From assembly GCA_937870825.1 (NCBI GenBank), contig CALMZO010000151.1, positions 1 to 64,000 on the forward strand: a DNA stretch of 64,000 bases, in the 5' to 3' direction. The notes under the pieces were generated by a model. That model worked only from the letters and a program-made list of their open reading frames with translations. It was not told the DNA's origin and ran no database searches. The position numbers and the translations under genes are program-made. Shown piece after piece: positions 1 to 9,356 of this stretch. Origin of the DNA: an uncultured Chloroflexota bacterium. GTDB lineage: Bacteria; Chloroflexota; Anaerolineae; UBA4142; SHND01. The first letter of the stretch is position 1. Each line of letters begins with the position of its first letter.

Positions 1-1166
1 CCCATCGCCTGATAAATCAGCCCCGAATAAAAATCCACGTTCGGATACAATTTGCGTTTGACAAAGTATTCGTCTTGCAGCGCGATGCGTTCGAGTTCGA
101 GCGCGATTTCGAGCAGCGGATTCACACCCGTTACTTTGAAAACTTGCTCCGCCGTTTGCTTGATGATTTTCGCGCGCGGGTCATAATTTTTGTACACGCG
201 ATGACCAAAGCCCATCAAGCGCCCTTCGCCTTTTTTCACGCGTTCGATGAAATCGGGAACATTTTTCACGTTGCCAATGTGAGACAACATGCGCAGCACT
301 TCTTCATTCGCGCCGCCATGCAGTGGTCCGTAGAGTGCGGCAGCCGCGCCCGCCATCGCCGAATACGGGTCAACGTGCGAGGAACCGATTGCGCGCATCG
401 CGTTCGTGCCGCAATTTTGTTCGTGGTCGGCGTGCAAAATAAATAACACATCCAGCGCGCGTTCTTTGACGGGGTCGGGTTCGTACTTGACCTGCGTCAT
501 CATGTCCAACATTCTCAAAAAATTTCCCGTGTATGACAAATCATTGTCGGGATACACATAGGGCAAGCCGCGATTGTGACGATACGAAAAAGCAGCAATC
601 GTCGGCACTTTGGCAATCAAACGAATAATTTGTTTGAGCCGATTGTCGGCATTGTGAATGTCATGCGCTTCGGGATAGTACGTCGAGAGCGCGGCGACGG
701 TGCTGATGAACATGCCCATCGGATGCGCGTCGTAGCGAAACGCTTGCATCAACACTTTGATATTTTCGTGTACGAACGTGCGATGCAAAATTTTGTATTC
801 CCAATCGTCGTACTGCGCGCGCGTTGGCAGTTCACCATTCAAGATGAGATAGGCAGTTTCGAGATAATTGCTTTTTTCGGCAAGTTGTTCAATAGGAATG
901 CCGCGATAGCGCAAGATGCCTTTGTCGCCGTCAATGTATGTAATGCTGCTGCGCGTGGACGCGGTATTCATGAACGCGGGGTCATACGTCATCATGCCGA
1001 AATCGTCCGCGTGCGCTTTGATTTGCCTCAAGTCCATCGCGCGAATCGTGTCGTCCGCAATCGGCAGCTCGTACGTTTTCCCCGTCCGATTGTCGGTAAT
1101 GGTCAAAGTATCGCGCGGCGCGTCGCCATTGGACGCGTTCGTTTTGACAATAGTTTCAGAAACCAT
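1..1166 (-). CDS. gltA: Citrate synthase, C-terminus cut by window edge
   Basis: It condenses oxaloacetate and acetyl-CoA in the TCA cycle. The reverse strand gives a continuous frame starting MVSETIVKTN, with a strong GGAGTGAGGAG ribosome site just upstream. It is absent from the ORF track because its stop lies outside the window. An N-terminal beta domain (TLTITDNRTGKTYELP) marks the long bacterial type. The catalytic set is visible: LYGPLHGGANEEV (first His), GFGHRVYKNYDPRAK (second His and the Arg) and NVDFYSG (Asp). About 388 residues are present, so roughly the last 40 residues of a typical 430-residue enzyme are missing. It diverges from the next gene. Confidence 0.96.
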   Translation of the reverse strand, partial: MVSETIVKTNASNGDAPRDTLTITDNRTGKTYELPIADDTIRAMDLRQIKAHADDFGMMTYDPAFMNTASTRSSITYIDGDKGILRYRGIPIEQLAEKSNYLETAYLILNGELPTRAQYDDWEYKILHRTFVHENIKVLMQAFRYDAHPMGMFISTVAALSTYYPEAHDIHNADNRLKQIIRLIAKVPTIAAFSYRHNRGLPYVYPDNDLSYTGNFLRMLDMMTQVKYEPDPVKERALDVLFILHADHEQNCGTNAMRAIGSSHVDPYSAMAGAAAALYGPLHGGANEEVLRMLSHIGNVKNVPDFIERVKKGEGRLMGFGHRVYKNYDPRAKIIKQTAEQVFKVTGVNPLLEIALELERIALQDEYFVKRKLYPNVDFYSGLIYQAM

Positions 1167-1279
1167 ACTCCTCACTCCTTTGTGATTCATTCTCCCTGAA
1201 TGATGCTATAATTTTTTCACACCGAATCGGGCAACTACAACAGCGGGCAACCACAAAGGACTGCCCCTACACATATTCA

Positions 1280-1933
1280 ATGTTTGAATCGCCGTTCATC
1301 ACTCTCGCGTTGATTGTTATTCTGTCGCTACTGTGTTGGTATTTGGTCGGAATGCAGTTCAATATTCGTCGCGGGCGTCGCGCGTTGAAATGGTTGGAGC
1401 AAGGGCTGCCCATTGTCGGCGAAAAAGCCGCGCTCAATTGGTCAGGTATTTCGCACGTCCAGATTCAAGTCCCCAAAGCCAAAGAACCGTTCCGCGCCAT
1501 TGATGTAACGATTGACCTCGTGCCGCGCGAACTGCCATTCTGGTTTGTTTGGAAACGCAACGCGCGCGCGCGCGATACCATCATCGTCCGCGCGCAACTG
1601 CGCGCCGCGCCGCGTTTCGATTTGGTCTCACACAGTCCGCATGTTCGCGCCGATGAACAACTCAAGCGTTCGGGCAGCGGACAATGGACCGCCGTGCAAG
1701 GCGGACTCGCCAACGCGATGAACGCGGACATTCGCGGAAGCATTTCGCCGTACGCGGTCAATCGCCTCATCGTGCAAACAACGCTCGACGGAATGACGTT
1801 GACGCGCCTCATCGTGCATCGCTCCGCGCCAAACTTGGAAGTCCACTATCTGCTTCCGCCATTTGAACAAGTTTCCCCGCAGCGCGTGTTCACCAGCATT
1901 CATCAATTGGGCGAAGAAGTCGCGCAGGTCTAA
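1280..1933 (+). CDS. Membrane-anchored protein of unknown function
   Basis: A 217-residue protein with one N-terminal hydrophobic segment (about residues 5-25, FITLALIVILSLLCWYLVGM), followed by a basic stretch (RRGRRALK) and a soluble domain of about 185 residues. The topology suggests an N-terminal anchor with the basic side in the cytoplasm. I recognise no domain. The soluble part alternates beta-like hydrophobic stretches with Arg-rich turns. Its stop overlaps the stop of the convergent oxygenase gene by 4 bases. The TATAAT-like sequence at 1207-1212 could be its -10 element, but no good -35 is seen. No function is proposed. Confidence 0.7.
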   Translation: MFESPFITLALIVILSLLCWYLVGMQFNIRRGRRALKWLEQGLPIVGEKAALNWSGISHVQIQVPKAKEPFRAIDVTIDLVPRELPFWFVWKRNARARDTIIVRAQLRAAPRFDLVSHSPHVRADEQLKRSGSGQWTAVQGGLANAMNADIRGSISPYAVNRLIVQTTLDGMTLTRLIVHRSAPNLEVHYLLPPFEQVSPQRVFTSIHQLGEEVAQV

Positions 1934-2856
1934 CTCTTGTATGCCTTGCGCGTTTTCATCGCCAAATGTTCGCCTGCTGTAATCGCTTCGTACTTGCTCG
2001 GATGTTCCGCGTCTACACAACTCGGCAAGGGCGCGACAAGTGCGTCATTGTTCGGATTGTGAAAAAACACCATAGATTGACGACGGCTGCCGAGCGCGTG
2101 GTCACGCGGCGGATTCACGACGCGATGAATCGTTGACACCCAGCGGTCATTCGTCCAGCGCATCATCAAATCTCCGATGTTGATAACGAACGAGTCAGGG
2201 ACAACATGCACGTCGAGCCACTCACCGCTCCGCGCCAACACCTGCAAGCCGCCCGGCGCATTTTCCGCGCGCAAAATGGTGAGCGTGCCATAATCGCTGT
2301 GCGCGCCCGCGCGCAGTTGTCCTTCCAAAGGCGCGTGCGTTTGGTCGGGATAATTGATGAGGCGCAGAAACGAATTGTCGCGGTCAATCTTGTCCGCGAA
2401 AAAATGTTCGTCCAACCGCAACGCGAGCGCGAACGCGCGCAACAGATTTCCTGCGAGTTGTTCCATCGCGTCAAAATATCCGTACCACAACGCCCGTCCT
2501 TCCGGCGGATGTTTTGGAATCACATTGCGCGCGTCGTCTTTGCCGATATTCAGTGATTCTTTCAAGTCTGCCGGCGCATCGTTTCCCAATGTCGCGCTTA
2601 ACGTTTCGCCTTGCAGCGGACTGTAGCCCGCGCTAAATTCATTCAACGGCGTCGCGCGTTTTTCAGCATCCGGCAAATCAAAAAAATCGCGCGTCACAGT
2701 GTATGTGTCGCCGATGAGTTGTTTGGAGACGCCATGCCCGACGACGACAAAGAATCCGATTTCCTCACACGCGCGCGCGATTTCACGCGCGACGGTTTGC
2801 TTGCCATCAGGCGCTTCGCGCAAGAATGGTTCGAGGTTGATAATAGGAATAGTCAT
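1930..2856 (-). CDS. Isopenicillin N synthase-family 2OG-Fe(II) oxygenase
   Basis: A non-haem iron dioxygenase that uses 2-oxoglutarate (or a similar co-substrate) to oxidise a small molecule; the substrate cannot be read from the sequence. I chose the start MTIPIINLEPFL, the usual N-terminus of this family; the ORF track's longer version adds 21 poorly matching residues. The 308-residue length fits the family. The iron ligands are visible as HSDYGTLT (H-x-D) and STIHRVVN (distal His). RQSMVFFHNPN is the R-x-S motif that binds the 2OG carboxylate. The N-terminal region has the DIOX_N-like GFFVVVGHGV. It stands alone, convergent with the preceding gene. Confidence 0.9.
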   Translation of the reverse strand: MTIPIINLEPFLREAPDGKQTVAREIARACEEIGFFVVVGHGVSKQLIGDTYTVTRDFFDLPDAEKRATPLNEFSAGYSPLQGETLSATLGNDAPADLKESLNIGKDDARNVIPKHPPEGRALWYGYFDAMEQLAGNLLRAFALALRLDEHFFADKIDRDNSFLRLINYPDQTHAPLEGQLRAGAHSDYGTLTILRAENAPGGLQVLARSGEWLDVHVVPDSFVINIGDLMMRWTNDRWVSTIHRVVNPPRDHALGSRRQSMVFFHNPNNDALVAPLPSCVDAEHPSKYEAITAGEHLAMKTRKAYKS

Positions 2857-2988
2857 CTGTTTTGGTTTGTCATGGCGAGGAGCGTGGCGTTCGTATGTCG
2901 AACGCATGCGACAAAGCAATCTTTACGCGTAACGTAAAGAGCTTGCTTCGTGCGCCCAAGAACGTCGCGCTCGCAATAACAACGCTCC

Positions 2989-3477
2989 TCAATGTGTTGC
3001 CAACGACAGCATTACTTCTTTGTCACCGTTCGCATCCGTCGCCATCGCAATCAGCAACGTTTGGTCCACGCGCAACCAAATCGCGCCCTGCAAATTTTGA
3101 CTTGATTGATTCGCCTTGTCCGTGAACACACGCATCGCCGCGTCTTCGCGCCAGCCGCCCGTGAGCAACTTGTCCGCGTAAAACGCTTTCACCGCTGCGA
3201 ACGTCGTCTCTTTAGGCAAGCGAAAATTCCGCTGCGTTTTTACAACTTCGATGCCAAGCCCAATGAACGGCGGCGTTTCTTTTTGCGCGGGACCAAAAAT
3301 CGGGTCAATGATTTTGCTCTCGCTCGTTTTTAATTCCACCGCGCCCGGGTACGTCGGCAATTCGCTTATCACAATCGGCTGTCCGCCAATCACGCGCCCG
3401 CCCGAGGGCACACCAGAACACGCAGCCATCAACAAAACTATAGTGATGCTCAATAGCATTGCGAGAATTCGACGCAT
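2989..3477 (-). CDS. Predicted lipoprotein of unknown function
   Basis: A 162-residue protein with a classic lipoprotein signal: MRR, a hydrophobic core (ILAMLLSITIVLLM) and a lipobox ending at the Cys of MAACSG. It is therefore probably lipidated and held on the outer face of the membrane. The mature part has a YPGA motif (LPTYPGAVEL) and a segment KAFYADKLLTGGW. Small lipoproteins comparing predicted and actual states often carry this pattern (YPGA near the start, a FYxxxL..GW helix later), but no function is established. It lies between the oxygenase and D-amino-acid enzyme genes on the same strand, with 53 bases to the latter. Confidence 0.8.
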   Translation of the reverse strand: MRRILAMLLSITIVLLMAACSGVPSGGRVIGGQPIVISELPTYPGAVELKTSESKIIDPIFGPAQKETPPFIGLGIEVVKTQRNFRLPKETTFAAVKAFYADKLLTGGWREDAAMRVFTDKANQSSQNLQGAIWLRVDQTLLIAMATDANGDKEVMLSLATH

Positions 3478-3530
3478 TTTTGTTCAAGCAAACTACAACG
3501 CTTCCGTCGTCCGTCTGCCGTCCTCCGTCC

Positions 3531-4619
3531 CTAACGTATTTTGCCGCGTGCTTGAATTTCAAATTCTCCGATTGTCTCGTCATTCCTCGTCGCCAGAAAC
3601 GAGTCATGCAAATTCATCACAACGCACGCGTGCGCGGGAATGATTTCCACTTTGTCGCCGATGTTCGGCAAAGGACCATCGCCGTTGATGCGAACGTTCG
3701 CGTGTTCTTCGCTCAGACGCCAAATTTCCAAATGCGGAAATCCTTTTACTGTTCCATACAGACCGTTCGGCGCGGTGTCGGACGAAAGTGTTTTGCTGCC
3801 GCAATCCAAAATCAAACGGTCGGGATGTTTGACGACGACGGTGGCGAGAACCGTCTGCGCGCAGTCCGCCCAATCGCACGCGAATTTCAACACCTGCGTC
3901 GTGTCATAGAAAACGTACGTGCCGGGACGAATTTCGGTGACGCCGTTCACTTGTGCGGCAAAACGCGCGGTGGGTGTCGAACCGACGCTCACTTCGCGCA
4001 CCTGGATGCCGTCTGCGCGAATCATGTCCGCCGTTTCCACCATCCATTCGCCTTCTTGGTGCGCGAGTTGTTTGATTTCTTCTAACGTTTTCGCCTTGTA
4101 CGTATGTCCCGCGTGCGTCATGACGCCGAGAAAATCAATTCCCGGCAACTCGACAATTTCGCGCACCAAGTCGCGCGCGCCTTCGTGATGTGCCGCGCCG
4201 ACGCGTCCCAATCCAACATCCACTTCCACATACACGCCGACTTTTTTACCGCGCGCCTGTGCAGCATCGGAAATGTCTTGCGCGACTTTTCTCGAATCCA
4301 GCGACACGCGCACGTTCGCGCGTTCAGCAAGATGAAGCAGCCGTTCCATTTTCGGCGCGCCTTGCAAAGGAAACGCAATCAGAATATCATCCGCGCCGCC
4401 CGCATTCATCACTTCGGCTTCGCCCAACTTGGCAACAGTGATGCCTTTCGCGCCTGCTTTCTGTTGCAAATGCGAAATGCGCGGCGTCTTGTGCGTTTTG
4501 GTGTGCGGTCTCAATTTCACGCCCGCGTTGTCCGCGCACTTTTGCATCGTCGTTATGTTGCGCTGCATCACGTCCCAATCAATGAGCAGCTGCGGCGTGT
4601 CGAGTTCGAGTTTGTGCAT
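3531..4619 (-). CDS. D-threonine aldolase / D-serine dehydratase-type PLP enzyme
   Basis: A fold-type III (alanine racemase-like) PLP enzyme that cleaves or dehydrates D-hydroxy amino acids. I chose the start MHKLELDTPQ; the ORF track's extra 43 upstream residues look non-native (FFSFGFFIALTSL). The protein is then 362 residues, normal for the family. RPHTKTHKTP near residue 40 holds the PLP lysine. C-terminal HACVVMNLHD carries the H-x-C metal site seen in D-serine dehydratase and D-threonine aldolase. The exact substrate cannot be told. It is divergent from the DinB gene 85 bases away. Confidence 0.88.
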   Translation of the reverse strand: MHKLELDTPQLLIDWDVMQRNITTMQKCADNAGVKLRPHTKTHKTPRISHLQQKAGAKGITVAKLGEAEVMNAGGADDILIAFPLQGAPKMERLLHLAERANVRVSLDSRKVAQDISDAAQARGKKVGVYVEVDVGLGRVGAAHHEGARDLVREIVELPGIDFLGVMTHAGHTYKAKTLEEIKQLAHQEGEWMVETADMIRADGIQVREVSVGSTPTARFAAQVNGVTEIRPGTYVFYDTTQVLKFACDWADCAQTVLATVVVKHPDRLILDCGSKTLSSDTAPNGLYGTVKGFPHLEIWRLSEEHANVRINGDGPLPNIGDKVEIIPAHACVVMNLHDSFLATRNDETIGEFEIQARGKIR

Positions 4620-4703
4620 GAGGTTTCTTTCGTGTGAGGATGTGAGAGATTGTACTACAGCGGATAGAGATGTCAACGCAATAAAAAATCCAAAGGAGAA
4701 GAA

Positions 4704-5204
4704 ATGGCCCAAGACGAACGCGGCGCTCAAGAACAGCGCGTCCAACAAATCGCCATTTATGGCAGCGCGTACGACATGGTCAAGAACGCGCTCGAACGTT
4801 ATCCGCGCGAAATGTGGCAGTATCGCCCGTCACCGCAAGATTTTACGATTCACGAAATTCTCGTACACATCGCGGACAGTGAAGCGAATTCATTCGTACG
4901 CGCGCGACGATTCATCGCCGAGCCGGGTTCGGGTGTGTACGGTTATGACGAATCGGGTTGGGCAAAGAAATTAAATTATCACGCGCAAGCGGTAGACGAC
5001 GCGGTGGAATTGTTTCGCTGGCTGCGCGGCAACACGCACAAATTGATTCGCGATTTACCGGAGGAGGTTTGGCGCAGCACTGTTGTTCATTCCGAAAACG
5101 GCGTGATGACCATGGACGAATGGTTAGATGTGTACACGCGCCATGTGCCAGAACACATCGCACAAATGGGACGCGTCTATCAAGCGTGGCGCGCGGGCAA
5201 ATAA
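4704..5204 (+). CDS. DinB-family four-helix protein
   Basis: A 166-residue protein of the DinB/YfiT-like superfamily (DinB_2 type). These are metal-binding four-helix proteins; some are thiol-dependent transferases and many have unknown substrates. The three-His metal site is visible: IHEILVHIADSE supplies the first His, and YTRHVPEHIAQM supplies the H-x(3)-H pair near the C-terminus. The start follows a good GGAGAAG ribosome site. It ends at the bidirectional terminator at 5207. No sign of a link to the polysaccharide genes. Confidence 0.88.
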   Translation: MAQDERGAQEQRVQQIAIYGSAYDMVKNALERYPREMWQYRPSPQDFTIHEILVHIADSEANSFVRARRFIAEPGSGVYGYDESGWAKKLNYHAQAVDDAVELFRWLRGNTHKLIRDLPEEVWRSTVVHSENGVMTMDEWLDVYTRHVPEHIAQMGRVYQAWRAGK

Positions 5205-5206
5205 AA

Positions 5207-5260
5207 AAAACCTTCGAGGGTTTCTCGATTGTCCGAATCGCCAAAACCCTCGAAGGTTTT
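5207..5260. terminator. Bidirectional intrinsic terminator
   Basis: A perfect 17-bp inverted repeat: AAAACCTTCGAGGGTTT at 5207-5223 pairs with its complement at 5244-5260, flanked by an A-run on one side and a T-run on the other. It sits exactly between two convergent genes (DinB and the surface protein) and can serve both. Confidence 0.9.
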
Positions 5261-5263
5261 CAG

Positions 5264-6067
5264 TTACGATTTCGCGCGCCGCCGAAACTGGACTGCGCCG
5301 AACAACAGCACAATTCCAATCCCCACCAGCGCGGCAAACCACCAACCATTCATCGGGCCCCCGACGGTCGGTAAAACGGTCGCGGGTGCTTGCGGGGCAA
5401 ACAGCGCGCTCCACACAATCAATTGATTCGTCGTCGCGCACGTGCGATTGTTCGCCGCATCTGCCGTCGCTTTCAACACGCTCCAATTTCCATCGGCTGC
5501 CGCGACGCCAATCAACAGCGCGTCCGGATTATTTTTCACGGCGGCGAGTTGTTCCGCGCCATAGCTGATGCAGTATTGCACGGGCGCGGAGATTGCATTG
5601 ATGGGCAGCGCGTTCGTGCCAATCCATGTGTAGCGATAACAGCGATTCAAAAAGATGTGATTCGCCGGTGAGGTGGGACACGGCGGCTGCGGAAACGAAC
5701 CTTCAATTGTCAATGCCGAACCGGCGCTCGCCGCGCCCGCGCCGACAACCACAATCAGGTCCGTTGCGCTGCACTGCGCGCCCGCGTCACCAATCGCGCA
5801 GACCACTCCCGAACCGGGCGCCGCCGGTGTCGGCTGCGCGCCGCCGTCATTTGCACCACCATTGTTGGAATTGTCGTTATTGCCACCGCCGTCGCCGCCG
5901 CCGGGCGTTGTTGTGGCAACCGTTGTCGGTCCGCCCGGTGGGGTCGGGACCGTACCTTGCGCGCCGGGGGCTGCCCAGGTTGTGCCCGCGAAGGCGGACA
6001 GGACCACCATCAGAAAAATAAATCCAAAAACGAGGGCGATGACGACTTGACGATTTGTCGAACGCAT
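5264..6067 (-). CDS. Surface protein with signal peptide and C-terminal membrane anchor
   Basis: A 267-residue exported protein. The signal segment is at residues 9-33 (VIALVFGFIFLMVVLSAFAGTTWA). A low-complexity linker rich in Pro, Thr, Gly and Asn follows (about residues 38-85). Then comes a Cys-containing globular domain of about 130 residues (four or more Cys, probably disulfide-bonded). The tail is LPTVGG, a hydrophobic helix and RRRAKS. This tail resembles a sortase sorting signal but is not strict LPxTG, so it may simply be a membrane anchor. The globular domain is not recognised. It diverges from the polysaccharide locus; TATAAT on the minus strand at 6145-6150 may be its -10. Confidence 0.75.
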   Translation of the reverse strand: MRSTNRQVVIALVFGFIFLMVVLSAFAGTTWAAPGAQGTVPTPPGGPTTVATTTPGGGDGGGNNDNSNNGGANDGGAQPTPAAPGSGVVCAIGDAGAQCSATDLIVVVGAGAASAGSALTIEGSFPQPPCPTSPANHIFLNRCYRYTWIGTNALPINAISAPVQYCISYGAEQLAAVKNNPDALLIGVAAADGNWSVLKATADAANNRTCATTNQLIVWSALFAPQAPATVLPTVGGPMNGWWFAALVGIGIVLLFGAVQFRRRAKS

Positions 6068-6168
6068 ACTTCCTCCTTGAGGTTCAGTTCGGATAGAGTT
6101 TCACTGGCGCGCACTTCAACTGCTGCACAGCGCGCGCAAACGCGATTATAGCATAGTGCGATTTTTCT

Positions 6169-6196
6169 TTGACATTTGAATTGACCGCGCTATACT
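6169..6196 (+). promoter_or_regulatory. Near-consensus sigma70 promoter of the polysaccharide locus
   Basis: TTGACA at 6169-6174 and TATACT at 6191-6196 are separated by 16 bases. It lies 73 bases upstream of the first gene of the long co-directional cluster. The -35 is a perfect match and the -10 has five of six consensus bases. Confidence 0.75.
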
Positions 6197-6269
6197 TGGT
6201 TGGGCTGACGCAGTTCAGCGTCTTCCGTCTGTACGACAACAGCATTTTTGTACGTCCCCGCGTTTCGTT

Positions 6270-7526
6270 GTGAATCCAAAAATTCTTTCCGTCGTCATCC
6301 CCGCCTTGAACGAACAAGACAGCATCGTTCAAATCATCGAACGCGTGCGCGCCGTTCAGCCCACGCTGCAAACGTTGAACATCGTTTTGGAAATTCTCGT
6401 CGTGGACGACGGGTCTTTGGACAAGACCGCCGCGCTCGCCGCACAATGCGCGGATACGCGCGTGATTCGTCATCTCGTCAATCGCGGGTACGGGGCAGCG
6501 TTAAAAACGGGATTTCGTCACGCGAGCGGTGAATATCTTGCGTTTATCGACGCGGATGGAACGTATCCGCCCGAAGCCTTGCCGGAAATGTGCCGCGCGT
6601 TGGAACAGCGGAATGCAGACCTCGTCGTCGGTTCGCGCATGAGCGGCGCGCAGAGCGAAATGCCGTGGATGCGGCGCATTGGCAATTTTGCCTTTGCGCG
6701 GATGCTGAGCGTTTTGAGCGGGGTACAGGTACAGGACAGCGCGAGCGGAATGCGCGTCCTCAAACGCCAAGTGCTGCGCCGGATTTATCCTCTGCCCAAT
6801 GGTTTGAATTTTACGCCTGCCATGACAACGCGCGCGCTGCATGAGGAACTCGTCATTGTCGAAATTCCGATTGCGTATGCAGAACGCATCGGACGCTCGA
6901 AATTGTCGGTTGTGCGCGACGGCGTCCGTTTTACGAATACGATTGTGTGGACGACCATGACGTATCGCCCCGTCCGCGTATGGGGCGGCATCGGGCTTGC
7001 CCTCGGCGCGCTTGCCGCGCTGATTGCTTTGATTCTGTTTGCCGATTGGATTTTTGTGAATCGCTTTTTGCAATCGTACGCGCCGTACGCGGCATTCGCC
7101 ATGCTCGTCCTCGGCGTGTTGGGCACAAGTGTTTTTTCGCTCGGCGTCATGTTTAGTTATTTGATTGCCATCTTTACGCACAAGCCGGTGCGGCGCGGCA
7201 TGTTTGGGCGCGTCATTTTTGACCCGCCGCTCGACTATTATTTTGGACGCATCGGCGCTATCGCCGCACTGAGCGGCATCGTCATCAGCGGAATTGCATT
7301 GGCGCTGGTGGCACAGGAATGGACGTTTGAAGATATGTGGTTCTGGCTCGTGTTCGGTTCCCTGCTCATTGTCGTCGGCGCACAGTTGGGCATGTCCTAT
7401 TTGGTGATTCGCGTTTTGGACGAATTGGCACAACGCGAAGCCCGCACCCGGCGCGAATTGGAATTGGTGGACGCCGAGACGAACGAAGTCGCCATCACAA
7501 CGCGTGAGGTACCAATCAACGCGTGA
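6270..7526 (+). CDS. GT2 glycosyltransferase with C-terminal membrane helices (DPM/DPG-synthase type)
   Basis: It transfers a sugar from a nucleotide donor, typically to a polyprenyl phosphate or lipid-linked acceptor, on the inner face of the membrane. It starts with GTG (MNPKILSVVIPALNEQDSI). The GT2 domain spans about residues 5-230: VVIPALNE at the start, VVDDGS for nucleotide binding, and FIDADGTYPPEAL as the D-x-D site. Four hydrophobic helices follow (about 245-265, 280-310, 330-355, 365-390), ending in a charged tail. It is the first gene of the locus. Its stop overlaps the next start (GTGATGA), indicating coupled translation. Confidence 0.9.
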   Translation: MNPKILSVVIPALNEQDSIVQIIERVRAVQPTLQTLNIVLEILVVDDGSLDKTAALAAQCADTRVIRHLVNRGYGAALKTGFRHASGEYLAFIDADGTYPPEALPEMCRALEQRNADLVVGSRMSGAQSEMPWMRRIGNFAFARMLSVLSGVQVQDSASGMRVLKRQVLRRIYPLPNGLNFTPAMTTRALHEELVIVEIPIAYAERIGRSKLSVVRDGVRFTNTIVWTTMTYRPVRVWGGIGLALGALAALIALILFADWIFVNRFLQSYAPYAAFAMLVLGVLGTSVFSLGVMFSYLIAIFTHKPVRRGMFGRVIFDPPLDYYFGRIGAIAALSGIVISGIALALVAQEWTFEDMWFWLVFGSLLIVVGAQLGMSYLVIRVLDELAQREARTRRELELVDAETNEVAITTREVPINA

Positions 7527-9355
7527 TGACCGATTCCCCTGCAACGACAACCCGCGCGCTTTTCTCCCCCGCGTTTTTTTTCGACCTGACCGCGCTCGCG
7601 CTCGCCGCCGTTGGCAATGCAATGCTCGCCGCGCGGCTCAATCTCGCGCCCGTGGCGTTGGCGTGTATCGCAGTGGCGCTCGTGCTGCGCGTCGTGCAGC
7701 AGCGCGAGCGCATGATGTCTATTCCATTTTTTTTGCCGTGGCTCTTGTTTCTCGTGAGTGCGTGGATTGGGGTGAGCGTTTCCTTTGAACCCGTTTCTTC
7801 CGGTCTCAAGTTCAATCTCATTCTTGGCGGCATTGCCCTCTATTACGTTATTGCGGCGACGGAAACCGCAGTCGCAAAAAAAATGGTCGCATGGGGCTTG
7901 GTGTTGCTCGGCGCGGCGGTTGCAATTTTTTTTGTGACGCAGACTGACTTTGCCGCCGAGCCGCTCAAAGTGGAATTGTTCAATCAAATCGGGCTGCGTT
8001 TGAACCGCCTCGCGCCGCAATTCGGATTTTATACGCCGCATGCGAATTTGATGGCGGGCATTTTGCTTTTGAGTTTGCCGTACGCGCTCGGACTCGCATA
8101 TGACGCACTGCGTCACAAACGCAAGTTAGAAATGTTGCTCGCCGCGCTGTGTGCGTTGCTGCTCGCGTTCGGCTTGGTGATGACAACCTCGCGCGGGGCG
8201 CTGCTCGCGTTGGCGTTGCTCACAGCCCTGGCGGCGTTTTGGTATGCCGCCGCGAAATTGGCGAAACGGATCGGCTATTCGAGTACGCTCGGTGTTGCCG
8301 CCGCACTCAACCTGGTGCTGTTGATGCTGTTGTTGTTCGCGGTCATTGCCGGAAAAAACATTGGGGGACTGTTAAACTCGGCGTTGGGTTCGGTGAATGG
8401 CATTCCGCGTCCGTTGTTGTTTCAACAGGTTTTTCAACTGACGCAAGATTATTCCTTTACGGGCGCGGGACTGGATACGTTTTCGCCGCATTTCTCAACA
8501 TACGAATTGTTGATCAATGTGCCACTTATTGCACACGGACACAATTTGTATTTGCAAGTGTGGTACGAACAGGGCATTCTCGGCTTCATCGCGTTCATCT
8601 GGCTCATCGCCGCGTATTCTCTGTGGACGCTGCGGCGGCGCGGGCGCATGAATTGGCTCGGGCTCGTGAGCGTTGCCGCGACGACATTGATGCTCATGCA
8701 CGGGTTCGTGGATGTTTTGTTTTATTTCAGCCGCGTCATTTCTTTAATGTTTATTCCGTTGGGACTGACCGTGTGCGCGCTGCAACCGTTTGAACCGACA
8801 GCCGAAAAAATTTCGCGCCGCATGGCTCTCGGCGGTGCGGCAGCGGCGGCGATGGTTCTCGTCCTCGCGGGGTTGTTGTATCTCGCGCGCCGTGATGCGA
8901 TTCATGCACAGTGGACGGCAAACCTGGGTGCGCTCAAGCAAGCGCAAATCGAATTGCCAAAAATCGCTGTGCCGCACCCAACACCGGGTCAAGTGCGGCG
9001 CGAACTCGATACGAGCGACGCGGAAAAGCTGTACCAAGCTGCGCTCGCGCAAGACGCGACGAATCGACTCGCACACGCGCGGCTGGGTATTCTCGCGTTG
9101 GACCGTTTCGATTTTCCGCTGGCGGTACAGCATCTCGAAGCCGCGTATCGCGCCGACAAAAACAACCGCGCGGTCATCAAAGCATTGGGCTATGCGTACG
9201 TGTGGACGAACAAACTCGACGCGGCAGAAACGCTCCTGCAACAAATTCCCGAAGCGGAAATTGAATTGGGCTATACCGTATTTGAATGGCAGAAGCGCGG
9301 ACGCGATGACCTTGCAGGCAACGCACAAAAGATGGCGCAGAGGTTGAGGCAATAG
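7523..9355 (+). CDS. O-antigen ligase/polymerase-family membrane protein with TPR tail
   Basis: A 610-residue polytopic protein of the O-antigen ligase family (Wzy_C type). It would ligate or polymerise lipid-linked glycan on the outer face of the membrane. About twelve hydrophobic helices fill residues 15-460. The family loop sits near residue 300-340 (SFTGAGLDTFSPHF, then HGHNLYLQVWYEQGILG). The last ~120 residues are soluble and form two or three TPR-like helical pairs (LYQAALAQDATNRLAHARLG), as in some bacterial ligase-TPR fusions. It starts at GTG 7523 or ATG 7526. Only one base separates its stop from the next gene. Confidence 0.9.
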   Translation: MMTDSPATTTRALFSPAFFFDLTALALAAVGNAMLAARLNLAPVALACIAVALVLRVVQQRERMMSIPFFLPWLLFLVSAWIGVSVSFEPVSSGLKFNLILGGIALYYVIAATETAVAKKMVAWGLVLLGAAVAIFFVTQTDFAAEPLKVELFNQIGLRLNRLAPQFGFYTPHANLMAGILLLSLPYALGLAYDALRHKRKLEMLLAALCALLLAFGLVMTTSRGALLALALLTALAAFWYAAAKLAKRIGYSSTLGVAAALNLVLLMLLLFAVIAGKNIGGLLNSALGSVNGIPRPLLFQQVFQLTQDYSFTGAGLDTFSPHFSTYELLINVPLIAHGHNLYLQVWYEQGILGFIAFIWLIAAYSLWTLRRRGRMNWLGLVSVAATTLMLMHGFVDVLFYFSRVISLMFIPLGLTVCALQPFEPTAEKISRRMALGGAAAAAMVLVLAGLLYLARRDAIHAQWTANLGALKQAQIELPKIAVPHPTPGQVRRELDTSDAEKLYQAALAQDATNRLAHARLGILALDRFDFPLAVQHLEAAYRADKNNRAVIKALGYAYVWTNKLDAAETLLQQIPEAEIELGYTVFEWQKRGRDDLAGNAQKMAQRLRQ

Positions 9356-9356
9356 C

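Noticed and set aside
1187-1203. Six-bp hairpin TCATTC/GAATGA upstream of citrate synthase
   Set aside because: Too short to claim as an operator or terminator; noted only because it lies in a divergent promoter gap.
6197-6269. Possible leader element (JUMPstart/ops-like) in the locus leader
   Set aside because: No GGCGGTAGCGT-type ops core is present; only 5-bp weak stems were seen.
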